From assembly GCA_023159155.1 (NCBI GenBank), contig JAJNNX010000005.1, forward strand, positions 62,001 through 126,000: 64,000 bases of DNA, given 5' to 3'. The notes beneath the pieces were generated by a model, which was not told the DNA's origin, made no database searches, and was given only the letters and a program-made list of their open reading frames with translations. This document shows positions 12,101-21,903 of this stretch, piece after piece; the first letter of the stretch is position 1; each line of letters begins with the position of its first letter. The translations under genes were made by a program, and so were the position numbers. Origin of the DNA: Ustulina deusta. Taxonomy: Eukaryota > Ascomycota > Sordariomycetes > Xylariales > Xylariaceae.

Positions 12101-12437
12101 TACAGGAGCTGGAAGTGATGCCGGTAGTCCTACTTTAACAATGGCTATTCCGAATGTGGCCACAAATTCTATTCCCTCCCTCGCTATGTCGCCTAGCTCA
12201 GCAGCGTCTCCAATCCCCGCCCCAGTCTTCTGCACTCTACTTGGCTCTACAACCTTCCCACCTTTGTCTGAAGTTGAGGAACCAACTTCTCCGGAAACCG
12301 CGAGCAAATCAGTACAGGCACCAAACGACAGCGTCCCATCGAAACCGTGGTCAGGCATAGGGCATAGGCGCCGGGGAAGCGCTGCGAAAATTGGTGGATT
12401 CTCCAATGACGACGCGCTGGGGGGACAGACGAGGTAG
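9108..12437 (+). CDS. Large disordered fungal protein of unknown function (1109 aa)
   Basis: A single long ORF starts at ATG 9108 after a CT-rich leader and ends at TAG 12435-12437. I do not recognise the family. The protein is rich in Ser, Pro, Ala and Asp and mostly predicted disordered. Visible features are: proline-rich SH3-ligand-like segments around residues 175-210 ('KPQPPPPAKAAR') and 315-325 ('RAPPVPPKDE'); basic Ser-rich stretches that look like kinase sites (residues ~375-420, 'SRVSMSRKTSATS'); a short charged helix at ~425-445; and acidic clusters at ~450-490 ('DEFDEDAFDYDAMDYDDD') and ~790-820. Two near-identical segments at ~700-722 ('QDEANTSHVARP', 'QDEADTSYMAQP') form a tandem duplication. 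There is no signal peptide or membrane segment. The length, coding bias and continuous frame make it a real gene. A signalling or scaffold role would be speculation. Confidence 0.8.
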   Translation: MLHLRFHRRTPSNPTSPVLDRSSWDTTAVQPAHLVPVDGVPAPDVRPRSSTSVPFAQPHSQPSSQSQRDQNPPVLPPITRVVSADSVLSAHSQNSDQKLGEDVKSRDESKPLPRSPYNEQSRFIGGLALQNYRREQAALGQPAQQRGTANAPSIASASPSVSPSGTSAPIPTFSNKPQPPPPAKAARVTSSFVSPTDLQNAPPIGKRPPGARTASDLSIPSNPPVARDPAKAKKGLPFLKNPMSTLLARRKTSQSIPDLTLSTREPTYDPRIRGTRVHDFSNPRPWKPVVQPSNLGNESTNPGESQVPHSQYNASAVPPTRAPPVPPKDEHVRSSRTSSSHSKGHSMDATLSLRSRDSSGAQLVGTHAEEEGAQRRNISTAASRVSMSRKTSATSIKSSFSAIPRHMKSTSSRFSFDMIGAAEQEKLLEERHRQRQLDKALGLPGDRRDSRFDEFDEDAFDYDAMDYDDDLEERIPGVNADLDDYEEDVEAANDPDNDQDNFAGFVFQRSEPASSLTSPYGPGVLPTPRDANGEVIGYARTGDTPRFEQYPETSPDFLAGPTPSQLHTDGTTAGLGIQELKTVMESPESAVPPEPQVEKRTHLSKDDELYFNDGLIHDFDGEGDGSTFDESIFDMNDTDQYGRPIPQMFANALAQRNAALETKKRESDITSRLSAQSAASHSTAHTSLSADTYLKTANHQDEANTSHVARPQDEADTSYMAQPQAPQQALPEAGGDAVAVYQAALAAAAHEAAASGKFRRDSSPEPPKNLAVTSPTTSGSSYSRRDAINEDELADYEYDDGFSAGLDDYELDDDAIIAEANASALANDSDGWYGQEFGFYSAPVPQPSHTQSSLSEKNLYQYSHGGYFGPSGVNRTTSGRVVSREPNLTPITERSEYSNRNSLMSTGWPQGPNSAGAIQSPGLAQLAMMAEDHDMSLSALLKLRNKAWGGSQASLTSSREGSPYDRNGATSPLGQELGGSGLAPGRKNSTFSIYSQDSTGAGSDAGSPTLTMAIPNVATNSIPSLAMSPSSAASPIPAPVFCTLLGSTTFPPLSEVEEPTSPETASKSVQAPNDSVPSKPWSGIGHRRRGSAAKIGGFSNDDALGGQTR

Positions 12438-13155
12438 AAGTATTCGAACGCGAAGTTGTCGACGGAGGGAAGACACAAAGATTCTATCCCCAAACCATGG
12501 CATTTCGGTGAAGAAAATTATTCTTTGCAGTAATGAATGTTAACTTTAGCGGGGCGGCAAAGCGATTTTTATCGGCATCCTCTACTATTTTATCGTCTTG
12601 GAGTCTCGCGAGAGTAGTATATATAGGGCGCATGGCGTAAGGAGTCACAGCCGGATTCGGCATAGGGTTGGACACAGGTTTTGCATTGGATGTGGGGTTT
12701 GGGGCTTACAGTTGTACATATGAGTTCACCTTGGTGATGTTATCTAATAATAATCAAACATTGATCTTACGGTCTTCTCGACTTCCTACTGTATTGCCTC
12801 ATGGCCTTAATAATGAGAAACTCTTGGTCCTCACACAGTTATGTAAAGAGTCCCCCAAAACCAGCAACACCTATCAATTATACCTTGAGTTTCAATTACG
12901 ATAGTTCACGGTTTAGACATTTGTCAGGCCATCTACGTCATTCAACCTTCGCTACACTTATTTTGTCATGCTCGGCAGTGGATGTCCAACCCCTGAAACC
13001 AACACACAGAACTTCTGTCGTCCCAAAACATAGCAAAGATCGAGTATGCGCAGTCCTTTCGGGCTAGACACTGTCTCCCATGCGTCTCTTGCTCCCACCG
13101 CATAGATCTCTAAACAGTCGCCCGCCAATATGAAAATAGTCCCTCGACAGGGGAA
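12438..13155. other. Intergenic region between convergent loci
   Basis: This 0.7-kb stretch separates the 3' end of the plus-strand disordered-protein gene from the 3' end of the minus-strand deaminase-like locus. It contains only short ORFs. I see no further gene or repeat. Confidence 0.5.
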
Positions 13156-14268
13156 TTATCCGTGACTTTCCCGTCCACGCTGCAATGGGTGATAGTCGAA
13201 ATATACAAACGCCTTGAGCCGGATGGCGGCTGATAGAAAATTTTGACGGTAGGCCGTACCGTGGCTTTGTTCGAACAGGAAATCAGAGGCTTGAGGCATT
13301 CTCGCGCACGCGAAACATGGGCGCTTATTGCACCCCATGACGTTCCATATACCTGCTCTCCCTTTGTTGAGGGATCGAAGCATTTGGATCTCACAATGTG
13401 GTCCATAGTCTATCTGCTCTCTGACAATATCTCCTGCCCCTTCCCGTTCCACAATTGGTTTCCCCAATGCATTGATAGAGCCTAATACTGGATCCAAGTA
13501 ATTCTTTCCGGGAGTACCATCCCCTTGAATTGTTGTAGGTGGTTTCATGTCCCTAACCATTTGAATTTCCGACAACGGAAGCAATGTGACCTTCAAACTC
13601 GCATTTCGATTTGCAACGACGTCCCGAAACCTGAGAAAGATAAAGAATGCCCTGGCAACTTTCGCGAGATTCTCGATGGATTTGAGAAATAATATTGCTT
13701 GGTCAGGATGTCTTAGTTTCAGATGTTTGGGCCCCTCGAGGCCGATTCTGTGTAGCCCTTGATTCGCGCTGCGCAGTTGCGAGTCAGTCCGTGCCACAAA
13801 GCGCTCTCGAAGCTCTTATTCGTATCACGGTTCACTGCGTTCTCCCACTCCAGTCCGTAATCCCTGTCACCCTCGGACCAGCCTCAGTTGTTGGTAGTCA
13901 AATACAGAGTGAAGAGCGACTTTGTATCGTCTAGCTCTTGTGGCTGCTCTCGGAGAACACTTGCCACGATATGCGCTCCGCCTCTAGACGGAGAGAAAAT
14001 CAGTGCAAATACCCATAGAATATCGGGTAAAGGGACACCAATCTCTTCGATCAAGTCAAACTTCGATTCAAATTGCTTGATTCCTGATGAGCCATCTATA
14101 GTGCCAGAGGGGGACGTTTGTCGGGGATGGTCGACACTCAGAATCGCAAATGCATCAGAAAGTTCTATCAAGATGTCGCGAAAAGACTGGGTTGGTGGCG
14201 ACTGTCGAGTTGGCTCAGGGCTTGACGTCCTAATCGAGCTTGGGCCGTTTGGTTTTTATCGTGAAGGC
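13156..14268 (-). pseudogene. Degraded OTT_1508-like nucleic-acid deaminase locus
   Basis: The 3' part (13797-13156, frame B) carries deaminase-type metal ligands: 'GPHCEIQMLR' (HxE) and 'GCNKRPCFACARM' (PCxxC). Its upstream half, 'HPDQAILFLKSIENLAKVAR', looks like the N-terminal helical part of these fungal proteins. Further upstream, frame A encodes 'ELSDAFAILSVDHP' through 'DDTKSLFTLYL'. It then meets a TGA and continues in the same frame ('WENAVNRDTNKSFESALWHG') before it shifts to frame B. At the 5' end the only nearby in-frame ATG (about 14270) is followed four codons later by TAA. A missing usable start, an in-frame stop and a frame change suggest a pseudogene. A multi-intron gene with unusual splicing (for example a 42-nt intron) cannot be excluded. 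A second, intact member lies at 48059-49753. Confidence 0.5.
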
Positions 14269-14283
14269 ATTGTGTTAACCTAA

Positions 14284-16091
14284 TTGGAGAACATTAAATT
14301 GATGACGATAATGAGTTGTATGATGGCTGTATGGAACCGGGCTATCTCTACTTATATACGTATTCAGAACTCCCTTAAATACCGCCAACTATAGCTACGT
14401 GGCAGGCATATTGGTTATCTCTTGCTCCCAAACTGTCACTTGGATGGGCGGTTGTCGATATGCAAAGGCTTCTTCACGATGCCGAATGATACGTTCCTTA
14501 TTATGAGAACCACGATACTCTCCTTGCTGCTCAGTGGTTGTTATTGCTTCATTCTCTGTTGTATACTGTTTGGAAAGGCTGCGATGACCCTCACCTGTGA
14601 ACACGATGTTTGATTCTGAGACAACATCACACACGAACACCTTTAATTCTACTGAAAGGCACATATCGATTACTCGCGCGTAGTATGTATAAGGCGATAC
14701 AGTGCTGGTACTAATTATCTTCAATTAGGTTGGGGGTGGGGACATACCACAGGTATATCATCACTACACAGGCCTATGACGGCTCCTGCGACTGAGAGCA
14801 CTAAGCTGGAAACTATTACATAACAATGAAGATATTCCGGTTAACATATGTGATGTACTTTCTCGGAAGCAAGCAGCAGTGCGTACGCTGAAGTGGACAA
14901 TGTGAGTAGGCTCGGTTATATAGGGGTCTTGCCCTTATACTAGGAGATAGGTCATCCCGACACTCCCTAGTATAAATATGTAGCTTTGTCATTGAGGAAT
15001 TAGACGGCCATAATAGAAAGGAGTTCAACTGAACGCAATAACTGGTTAGCTAGGTTTTTTCGCGATGTTTTTCTGCAGGAGCGTCTTCCGTATTTTTGGT
15101 GTTGAACACAGCCCAAATTGTATAGCCCCTTGTTCAGCCAGTTCCAGTTCCACCTCCTATACTTCAATAAACTATAGCCGTTTACGGGGCGGCTTCACCA
15201 GAGGGGCTTGGGAGTTGATGTAAGATAGACTGGAGGTGAAAAATAACGGTACACGATTAAGTCAACTTTACATGCCGTGAGCGAGATACGCTCTTTAGTG
15301 TGGTATACGGGGCAGATTGATCTGAGCTGTATCAACTGGCAGTTCACTGCTAGGGTGTTGATTAGATGGCACACTACCAGTGTGTGAAATATCCGGCACA
15401 GTAGACCTGAAGGAACCGATATTATGTTGAATTGGAGCTTGTGATGTTCCGTGATAGATAATTCCTGTTTTATCAGCTTTCCAAGGGCCTGGTAGTACTT
15501 ACGGGAGCGGCGAATGAAGGTTGGATTTTGAGATACGAGCTTGGCGAAAGGACATATGAAGATCAGAGAATATGATTCGATAAACTATGCTTTCGCAAGT
15601 TTCGATAGTCTAAACCTAATATTTTCGCCAAAGGCCGAGCCTGGTGGGATTTGAAGAATGAGTCATGCTGCTGACTTGGCAAGAATGAGTATCAATCCAT
15701 TCTAGAGATTGGGACATCTGGATTCGCCTGGTTTCCTTGGCATGCGCAATGGAAGGTGAAAGGTCACTAAGAACATGATTGCAACATCTCCTGGAATCAA
15801 ACGATGCAAAATCGGAAATAAAAGCCATGTAGAGGAGAGGGTGTATATGAACGCCATGACAAAGCGTATTGATCGCATACCAGCTTTCGTAATCAACGAT
15901 CAATGTCTCTGTGTTAGCTAGTGGACAAGAATAACCCCGTGAGCCAATATATATAGGTTGAGGGCCAAACAGACCACAAGATCGTAAAGGCAAGCTAGAG
16001 TAGTCTCATCGTAGTTGTCTACGTCTATCTCCAATATACTCTCACACAATCATGGGGTAGCATTACGACTCGATCATCAAATCACGAACTC
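14284..16091. other. Intergenic region, 1.8 kb
   Basis: No supported gene. Minus-strand frames of 109 codons (14395-14724) and 125 codons (15616-15993) exist but have no recognisable motif, no start context I trust and no splice partners. The composition is unremarkable. Decayed sequence associated with the neighbouring broken genes is possible but not shown. Confidence 0.4.
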
Positions 16092-16847
16092 ATGATGACG
16101 ATACGGAACGCAACCGCAAAAGGCTTCAAGTCTCTTCGCTGGCGGCCGAACAGCCTCCTCGTCCCCCCCAATGGAAAGCATCAACGCACGCGCCGTCGCC
16201 GAGTTACAGACAAGCGAAACCCTCGCAACAACCAGCTTCTCAGTGGCGCGCGCCGCAGGACTCAGTGATGAGCAGTTGGCTCTAGACGTTAATCTAGTCG
16301 CTGTTCGTGGCATCGCGAGCGTAGCGGCTGAGTTTAAAAAACCGTTGACCGTTGACATTCAAGACGCATATGGCTCCGATCTTGAGACAGCCATTAATGC
16401 TCTCATAGACCTCGATGTTGCCGGTATTAACCTAGAGCACTGTGAGCTGGCTACGGGGGATCTATCTGACATTGACGAAGCTTCGTCACGTATCGAGCGC
16501 GTCCTTCACGTTGCCAGGCGAAGAGACTTCGTCGTGAACGCGGGCTGTGACGCTTTAGCGAAAGGCCGGGACTTGGATGAGGTGCTGTCACATGGGAAGA
16601 GGTGTCTAGCCGCAGGCGCCATAAGCGTCTTGGTATGGGGAGCCCAACGCGGTGTTCCGAAGGATGAAGTCGAGCGACTGGTTAGTGAGTTTGATGGTCG
16701 GTTGGCTGTGCTGGCTAGACGATACCTGCCGGACTCGGCGTCAAGCAGTTAGCTGAGATTGGTGTCGCGAGGATTAGTATCGGTCCGTCACTCGTGTTTG
16801 CTTCCGTGAAAACGCTGCATGACGAGGCCAAGAAGCTGCTGGGATGA
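16092..16847 (+). pseudogene. PEP mutase/isocitrate lyase-family protein, two frameshifts
   Basis: The N-terminal frame opens at ATG 16092 (a second ATG at 16095) and encodes 'GFKSLRWRPNSLLVPPN'. The central frame (from about 16171) carries 'INARAVAELQTSETLATTSF', 'KKPLTVDIQDAYGSD', 'AGINLEHCE' and 'RRDFVVNAGCDA'. These match the TIM-barrel of the carboxyPEP mutase/isocitrate lyase superfamily, where NxWDxxSAR, a T-x-D metal-binding strand and GINxED are typical. The first frameshift lies at a 7-C run (16163-16169), where the expected N-x-W-D motif is missing. The central frame stops at TAG 16750. The last part, 'EIGVARISIGPSL', continues in another frame to TGA 16845-16847, joining near 16730. 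Two frame breaks in a short gene argue for a pseudogene. Assembly errors at the C-run are an alternative for one break only. Confidence 0.75.
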
Positions 16848-18277
16848 ATGTCAAAGCGTGATTCAGCAAGCTCACTTGTCGAAGGCTAGACGCTGGACAA
16901 TTACCTAATACTCATGGTGTTCGCAACCAATCAGGATTCTCGAAAAGCTGGCATCTGTCGGCGCTGGAAAGCAAGAAAATAATCAGCAGAAAAAGAAAAA
17001 AGGAAGACTGCTGCTCCTTGGTTCAATGTGTTATGATATATGTAACGCTAAGGTAGAAGCGGTTAGTAAACTCTTCGCTGTGTGATCACTCACCTTCCAC
17101 ACCTTCTTCTTCAACGATCGAGGTCATCTTCTTTCAATAGTCTCATTTGATCTCCTCATTTCTAGGAGATTAGAACCACTGGATAACGTCTTGACGACCA
17201 GCCAACACAACTCTGTCCGGCATTTTCTAGGGGCAGGCTCTACCTCCTACCTAGTGTAGATACTCTACAGTCGGCATTCGTCGAAGCTACATCGTGTCCG
17301 GCATAGAATGAACAGGCTTACTTACCATCGCCGACGCATTGTGTCAGCCACCACAGGCCCTAGGGCGGGGTGACCACTTTGCCAAGCTGTATCACGGCGA
17401 ATGCCGAATAGGCCTGCTGTTCAAACGATTGTCTTAGGGCGGGCTACTGCAGCGCAGATGGCTATCATTGCTAATTAGAGAACCAACCGCCGCGTCGAGG
17501 AGCGTAGGGCTATCTCTTGGCATTGCCCCAAATACCGGTAATCAATATCAGCCGCGGGTTATGTTTTGCGATCCGGCGAACCTTGATAGGGGTCGCTTTA
17601 CCTAGGTAGTCCTAGGCTCTGTCCTAGTGTAGTATATATATTCGAACATCGAATCATAGTGCGATTCGCGAGGTCTGATTCACCTACTCGCCATGTGTAG
17701 CAGATACTGAGACATGCAGTGCATACGGCGCGTGATACGTTGGCACGTCAGAACTCTATGGTTTGGATCCGCGCACATTTGCTGAGTCAACTTACCCCGG
17801 CGTCCTCGAGCCGTGCACGAGATAGGCCCCTTTCTAGCGTGACATTAGAATAAGCTGTGCGACCGAACTGTTGCTGACAGCATCGGACGACATACCGCTT
17901 TTATACATACCTAGTGTAAATACCTAGGATGATGCAAATTTTTAGATCCACTACGACTACGACTTGGCTTATACAGCGAAATCGAAACAATTCCCTGTGT
18001 TGGGTGTTGTATACAGTAGTAAGTAGACTATTTCCTCGTACGATGGTTCTGATAGCCCTCTCTGAACACGATGCATCTATACTATCTACTTAAGTACCTA
18101 GACTAGATGTAAATAGCTTACCGGGAGTTGAGTGACGAATAAAGTGTTAGAGAATCTGGGGTACCGGTAGTACACGACTAGACCGAGGCCGTGCGAATAT
18201 GGGCCAATGAAGTATTAACCTGCCTATGTGGGTATGCAGTGGGTCGCCGATCACGGTAGTACACTAGTGGTCTGGCT
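16848..18277. other. Intergenic region rich in CTAG/ACCTAGG motifs
   Basis: No supported coding sequence in 1.4 kb. The region contains a perfect TACCTAGGTA palindrome at 17599-17608 and recurrent CTAGTGTA-type words (near 17251, 17623 and 17911). Such words recur in other deserts of this window. Confidence 0.4.
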
Positions 18278-18545
18278 TAGGGTTCCCATCTGGGCCCCCA
18301 TGTGTCTGTCGGATATGTACGCGGATACAACAAGCATCTGCACTCGCAATTGCGGCCAATAGTGGTAAATCTGACACCATGGGCCCCCAAGAAAAACCCA
18401 TGGGCTCATTTTGGCCCGCATATTGCCTTCGTTTTTAGCGAATAAAATAAGTGAAACGTAAGGTCTTGTTTGGTGTGTTGGGGGCCCAAAGCCCAGTTGG
18501 TGGGTCCTTGGGTTCTTGGCGTTGGCCAGGGTTCAGGGAACCCTA
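18278..18545. mobile_element. Non-autonomous hAT-type MITE (268 bp)
   Basis: The element is bounded by perfect 10-bp terminal inverted repeats, TAGGGTTCCC at 18278-18287 and GGGAACCCTA at 18536-18545. It is flanked on both sides by an identical 8-bp direct repeat, GTCTGGCT (18270-18277 and 18546-18553). An 8-bp target-site duplication and TIRs of the YAGGG type are hallmarks of the hAT superfamily. The inside is non-coding and contains GGGCCC-rich words, including CCATGGGCCCCC and an inverted GGGGGCCC copy. It is too short to encode a transposase, so it would depend on one elsewhere. The two target-site copies are identical, which suggests a fairly young or well-preserved insertion. Confidence 0.75.
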
Positions 18546-18814
18546 GTCTGGCTCTCGGAGCTGGCGGCGCTCAATAGAGTAAGGTGAGGTGGGCGTTGCC
18601 TTGACTGTGCCGTATACATACATGGGTGCCGGGATGCGTCTCTCTCTCCACTACGTTGCTTATACACTACATCTGCTATGTTTTCTTTTCTACATGTGAT
18701 ATTTGTCCCCACGGCTCAAGTCGAAGTGTAGGCCAGGCGCTTCTCGCCTTCCTTGTCTTCATTCTCTTCCACTTCACAGCTCTCCCATCGCGTTACGAGA
18801 CGACCACGGGGGCG

Positions 18815-19628
18815 ATGAGATACCTCGCCGTATCTGCGCGACCGCTGGTCTGCGCTCTCGGTATTATACCCCTTGTCGGGGCTTCAAGTATCTTGACGTT
18901 TAGCGATGCAAGCTGTCGCACGTCGTCAGGCACTATCACCGTGCTAGACAGTACCGGCTCGGGCGAATGCACCATGCTCACCTCGGGTTATTCGAGCTTC
19001 ATGATTGGGACGCTGGGTTCTGGCTGTACAGGTATGTTGTGTTAGGGGCTGTCTTCGTCTGCGGCCCAAGTATCGAGTGATCGGTGGTTAACAACACAAT
19101 GCGAGCTTAGTCACCATCTACGGCGATGATCCTAAAGATCCAATCTGCTCAGCTACAAATAATACACTTGCTCAAACGACAGTCTGTTACAACTCTACCT
19201 GGACATACTTCAGCGTAGATCTCTGCTCACCCCTCACGACTATTTCGGATTCAACCTCAGCACCGACGACGTCAACCACATCGACGACTACCCCAACGGC
19301 AGCGCCCGAATCTGCCACTAATAAGGTTAACGTGGGCGCTATCGTAGGCGGTACAATTTCGGGCGTCTTTGTCGTCGCTAGTCTCGTAGGAGCAGCGCTA
19401 TATTTCTTTTGGTTTCGGCCAAAACACCAAAGGCAAATGGCAGAGCTGCCCACACACCCAGACACTTCACCCCCTGGAGATAGGGAGGCTTACGCGATGA
19501 GTGACACTCATGCGAAACATAGTCCATACACCGTTCTTCCCGATGAGCCCCAGGTATACGAGCTATCACCACAATACATAGCCGAAGTCCACGAACAGAC
19601 GCACGAACGCCACGAGTTGCCGCCTTAA
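18815..19628 (+). CDS. Mucin-like single-pass membrane protein with signal peptide
   Basis: Two exons, 18815-19031 and 19111-19628, separated by a 79-bp intron with a GGTATG donor, a TTAAC branch and a CTTAG acceptor. They give 244 residues. Residues 1-23 ('RPLVCALGIIPLVGASS') look like a signal peptide. A Cys-containing ectodomain of about 100 residues follows, then a Ser/Thr-rich stalk (~120-140, 'TSAPTTSTTSTTTPTAAP'), one membrane segment at ~147-172 ('VGAIVGGTISGVFVVASLVG'), a basic stop-transfer 'WFRPKHQRQ' and a cytosolic tail of about 65 residues. This is the common fungal arrangement of a cell-wall-embedded, O-glycosylated type I protein, as in wall sensors. I see no WSC cysteine pattern, so a sensor role is only a possibility. 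The start was chosen at the ATG directly before the signal peptide. Confidence 0.75.
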
Positions 19629-20880
19629 CATTATCATGAAAACATGTATTGCGCGTACAGAATGTCAAATTCGGAGTCACGGAGTCAACATGACGGAATA
19701 TTCGGCTTTACAGGACCCAACATCATCTATCATCTCAAGGCAACGGCGTACTTAAACCCATACGTTATGCCATACTGCTGTAGGAGCTTCGCGGGCGACA
19801 CGAAATCAAACTCTTCTCATCCCCGGGGATGCATATTAAGCATTTGCGTAGCCTATCATACTCGAGAGAATTTGGCGTGTCGTCTGAGGTCCTCGCAGAC
19901 CATTGGTGAAGCCAGGATACCGGAAAGCCGGCGGGTATAATTAGCAACAGCCCAGGTAGCGAGATATTCGGGAAACGGAAAAGGAAGGCGGAATTGGCAT
20001 TAGAGACGTCTTTACTGTGTTAGAGCCGGCTATGTTAAAGTTGGGACAGTAGCACCCTCTGCCCTAGTGGGTATTCCCATAGGCACAGCTGTATCTCCAT
20101 TCCCACGAGCCTAGCCGATCTCTACTGGCGTTCCTGTGGTAAGGCGTATATACTTACGGGGTTTGGTATGCTCCGCTGGACTTGCACCGGATATAGCTGA
20201 GGCTGGGTTGGGTATCGAGAGGTGATATGTTTTCTGATGCTATGTTTCACTTTCGGAGAGCTAGCAGGCAAAAACATGAATAATACGCAGTATGATCATC
20301 CTCACCCCATTCGAAGCGTGCATTCTATTTCCTAAGCCAGTGAGGCCTCTTTTGACCAGCATCGGGCAAGGGCATGACATGAGGCTCTCGACCCCAGTTA
20401 CAAGGCCGATATCGCTGAACGTGAACGGCATGGCAGCTACAAATATGAGGCGAAGGACAGCTGCTCCCAGAGGGCTTGTGATTACGACAGTTTGAAATCA
20501 ATGGTACCAGCGTCGGATACCATATACAGTAAAAAATCCACCCCCTTTTCTTGTGCCCTTGGTCATAGTCTCCGATGTGAGAGGCATGCAGAGACTTGGG
20601 GTTTCTCATGTCTTCGAATTGTATTGAAGCCACTGAGCTAATTGCCTACCCCTATATTCTCGAACGAGGAGCACGGAAATCTCAAGCCGTCGATACAAGC
20701 AGCATCGTCATCTACCGCTGTAATCCGAGCGGGAAAAAAAACGCCGGCCGCCATCTAAAAAGAACCAATGAGATGAGATCAGTCCGTCTAGCCCATTGAA
20801 CGCAATATATGCCACAAGGCGGTAAGCCACCGTTTTACTTGACAAGACCAATCCACCCGAAGCCGGGATGCCTGCCTCCC
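19629..20880. other. Intergenic region, 1.25 kb
   Basis: This is the 3' flank of the mucin-like gene and of the convergent GC-rich gene. ORFs up to about 100 codons occur on both strands, but none has a motif or intron structure that supports it. No repeat was noticed. Confidence 0.4.
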
Positions 20881-21846
20881 TCAGACCTTCCAACATCGAC
20901 ACCCGGGTCTATGCAGCATGCCAACGACAGCGACGACCAGCGCGTCCACGGCAATAACGTACCCTCCCATCGTGAACCCCGCAGACGCATCCCTGCGTGT
21001 CTGCGCCCACCACACGGCGACGCCGAAGCTCGCCGCGATGCCCAAGACGGTCGTAGCAACGAGGTAATAGCAGACTCTCCTAGCAGCCGCCAGCGGCGGC
21101 TGCTGCCTCGTCTGCCTCGTACTCGCGTTACCACTACTACTCCCGCTACAACTGCCAGCGTGTCCCCGAGTTCCCTCCGAAGTCCCAATCACTGCAGCCC
21201 CAACTCGCGCGCGACGCGCGATTTTCCCCCGCGGCGGCGTCCGGCTCGGAGACGCCCCGGCCTCGAGATGCGACGGGTCTAGATCCACGCCGAAGGACCC
21301 GCCATCACGCACGCCGCCGTCGATTTCCTGACCGTCGCGAAGCCGCTGGTACGCCTCGGTCAAGTCCGCGGCGCAATCGACGGCGCGCACGAAGACGTTA
21401 GCGCCGAAGACGATCCAGCCCGGGATCGGCTGCCCGTCTCGGCCAGTCCCGTTCGACACGGGGTCCGGATGCGATGAAGCGGCCGCCGGGGCGCGCGGCA
21501 GCGTCCCAGGAGACGCATAGTCGCGCCATTCAAGCAGCGCGGTATTTTTTCCACCATTGCCGTCCCGTCCTTCCCCTTCCCCGTCGGGCGCAGAGGCACA
21601 TTGCAGGACGCGGCCGCGGGTGAAAGGGTCGCGGAACGGGCGGCGCGCGTCGTCGGCGTAGTCGAACGTCAGGCGCTGTCCGGACCCGTCCGTCAGAGAC
21701 ACGATGCTGTCCGAGAACTCGCGGTCGTAGTAGTACGATCGCCGGCTGTACGTGACGCCCGACGCACCGCGTCTGACGTCGCGGGACCACGCCGACCGCG
21801 ACGCCGCACCGCCGCTGCCGCTGCCGCTGTTTACCTTGGGCGACAT
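20881..21846 (-). CDS. GC-rich protein with two C-terminal membrane segments, unknown function
   Basis: The ORF runs from ATG 21846 to TAG 20881, 321 residues. The frame stays open upstream to a TTG at 21903, but 21846 is the first ATG. I do not recognise it. The N-terminal half is hydrophilic, with a Tyr/Arg patch ('YSRRSYYYDREFSDSIVSLT') and Gly/Asp-rich linkers. A central hydrophobic stretch 'PGWIVFGANVFVRAVDCA' is followed by 'LTEAYQRLRDGQEIDGG'. Two clear membrane segments close the protein: 'VCYYLVATTVLGIAASFGVAVWW' and 'GGYVIAVDALVVAVVGML', about residues 257-308. The coding region is visibly more GC-rich than its neighbours, with many CG dinucleotides, as in some fungal lineage-specific genes. 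That this is a real gene is moderately supported by its length, by the hydrophobicity pattern and by coding bias. Confidence 0.55.
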   Translation of the reverse strand: MSPKVNSGSGSGGAASRSAWSRDVRRGASGVTYSRRSYYYDREFSDSIVSLTDGSGQRLTFDYADDARRPFRDPFTRGRVLQCASAPDGEGEGRDGNGGKNTALLEWRDYASPGTLPRAPAAASSHPDPVSNGTGRDGQPIPGWIVFGANVFVRAVDCAADLTEAYQRLRDGQEIDGGVRDGGSFGVDLDPSHLEAGASPSRTPPRGKIARRARVGAAVIGTSEGTRGHAGSCSGSSSGNASTRQTRQQPPLAAARRVCYYLVATTVLGIAASFGVAVWWAQTRRDASAGFTMGGYVIAVDALVVAVVGMLHRPGCRCWKV

Positions 21847-21903
21847 CGTCGGCCGGATCAAAGCTAACCAGCTGGCTAGCTGGCAAGCTGGGAAAGTAGT
21901 CAA

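Noticed and set aside
14395..14724. 109-codon minus-strand ORF as an extra exon of the deaminase-like locus
   Set aside because: No deaminase-like sequence is visible and no phase-compatible splice sites were found.
15616..15993. 125-codon minus-strand ORF
   Set aside because: No motif, no good start context and no partner exon were found.
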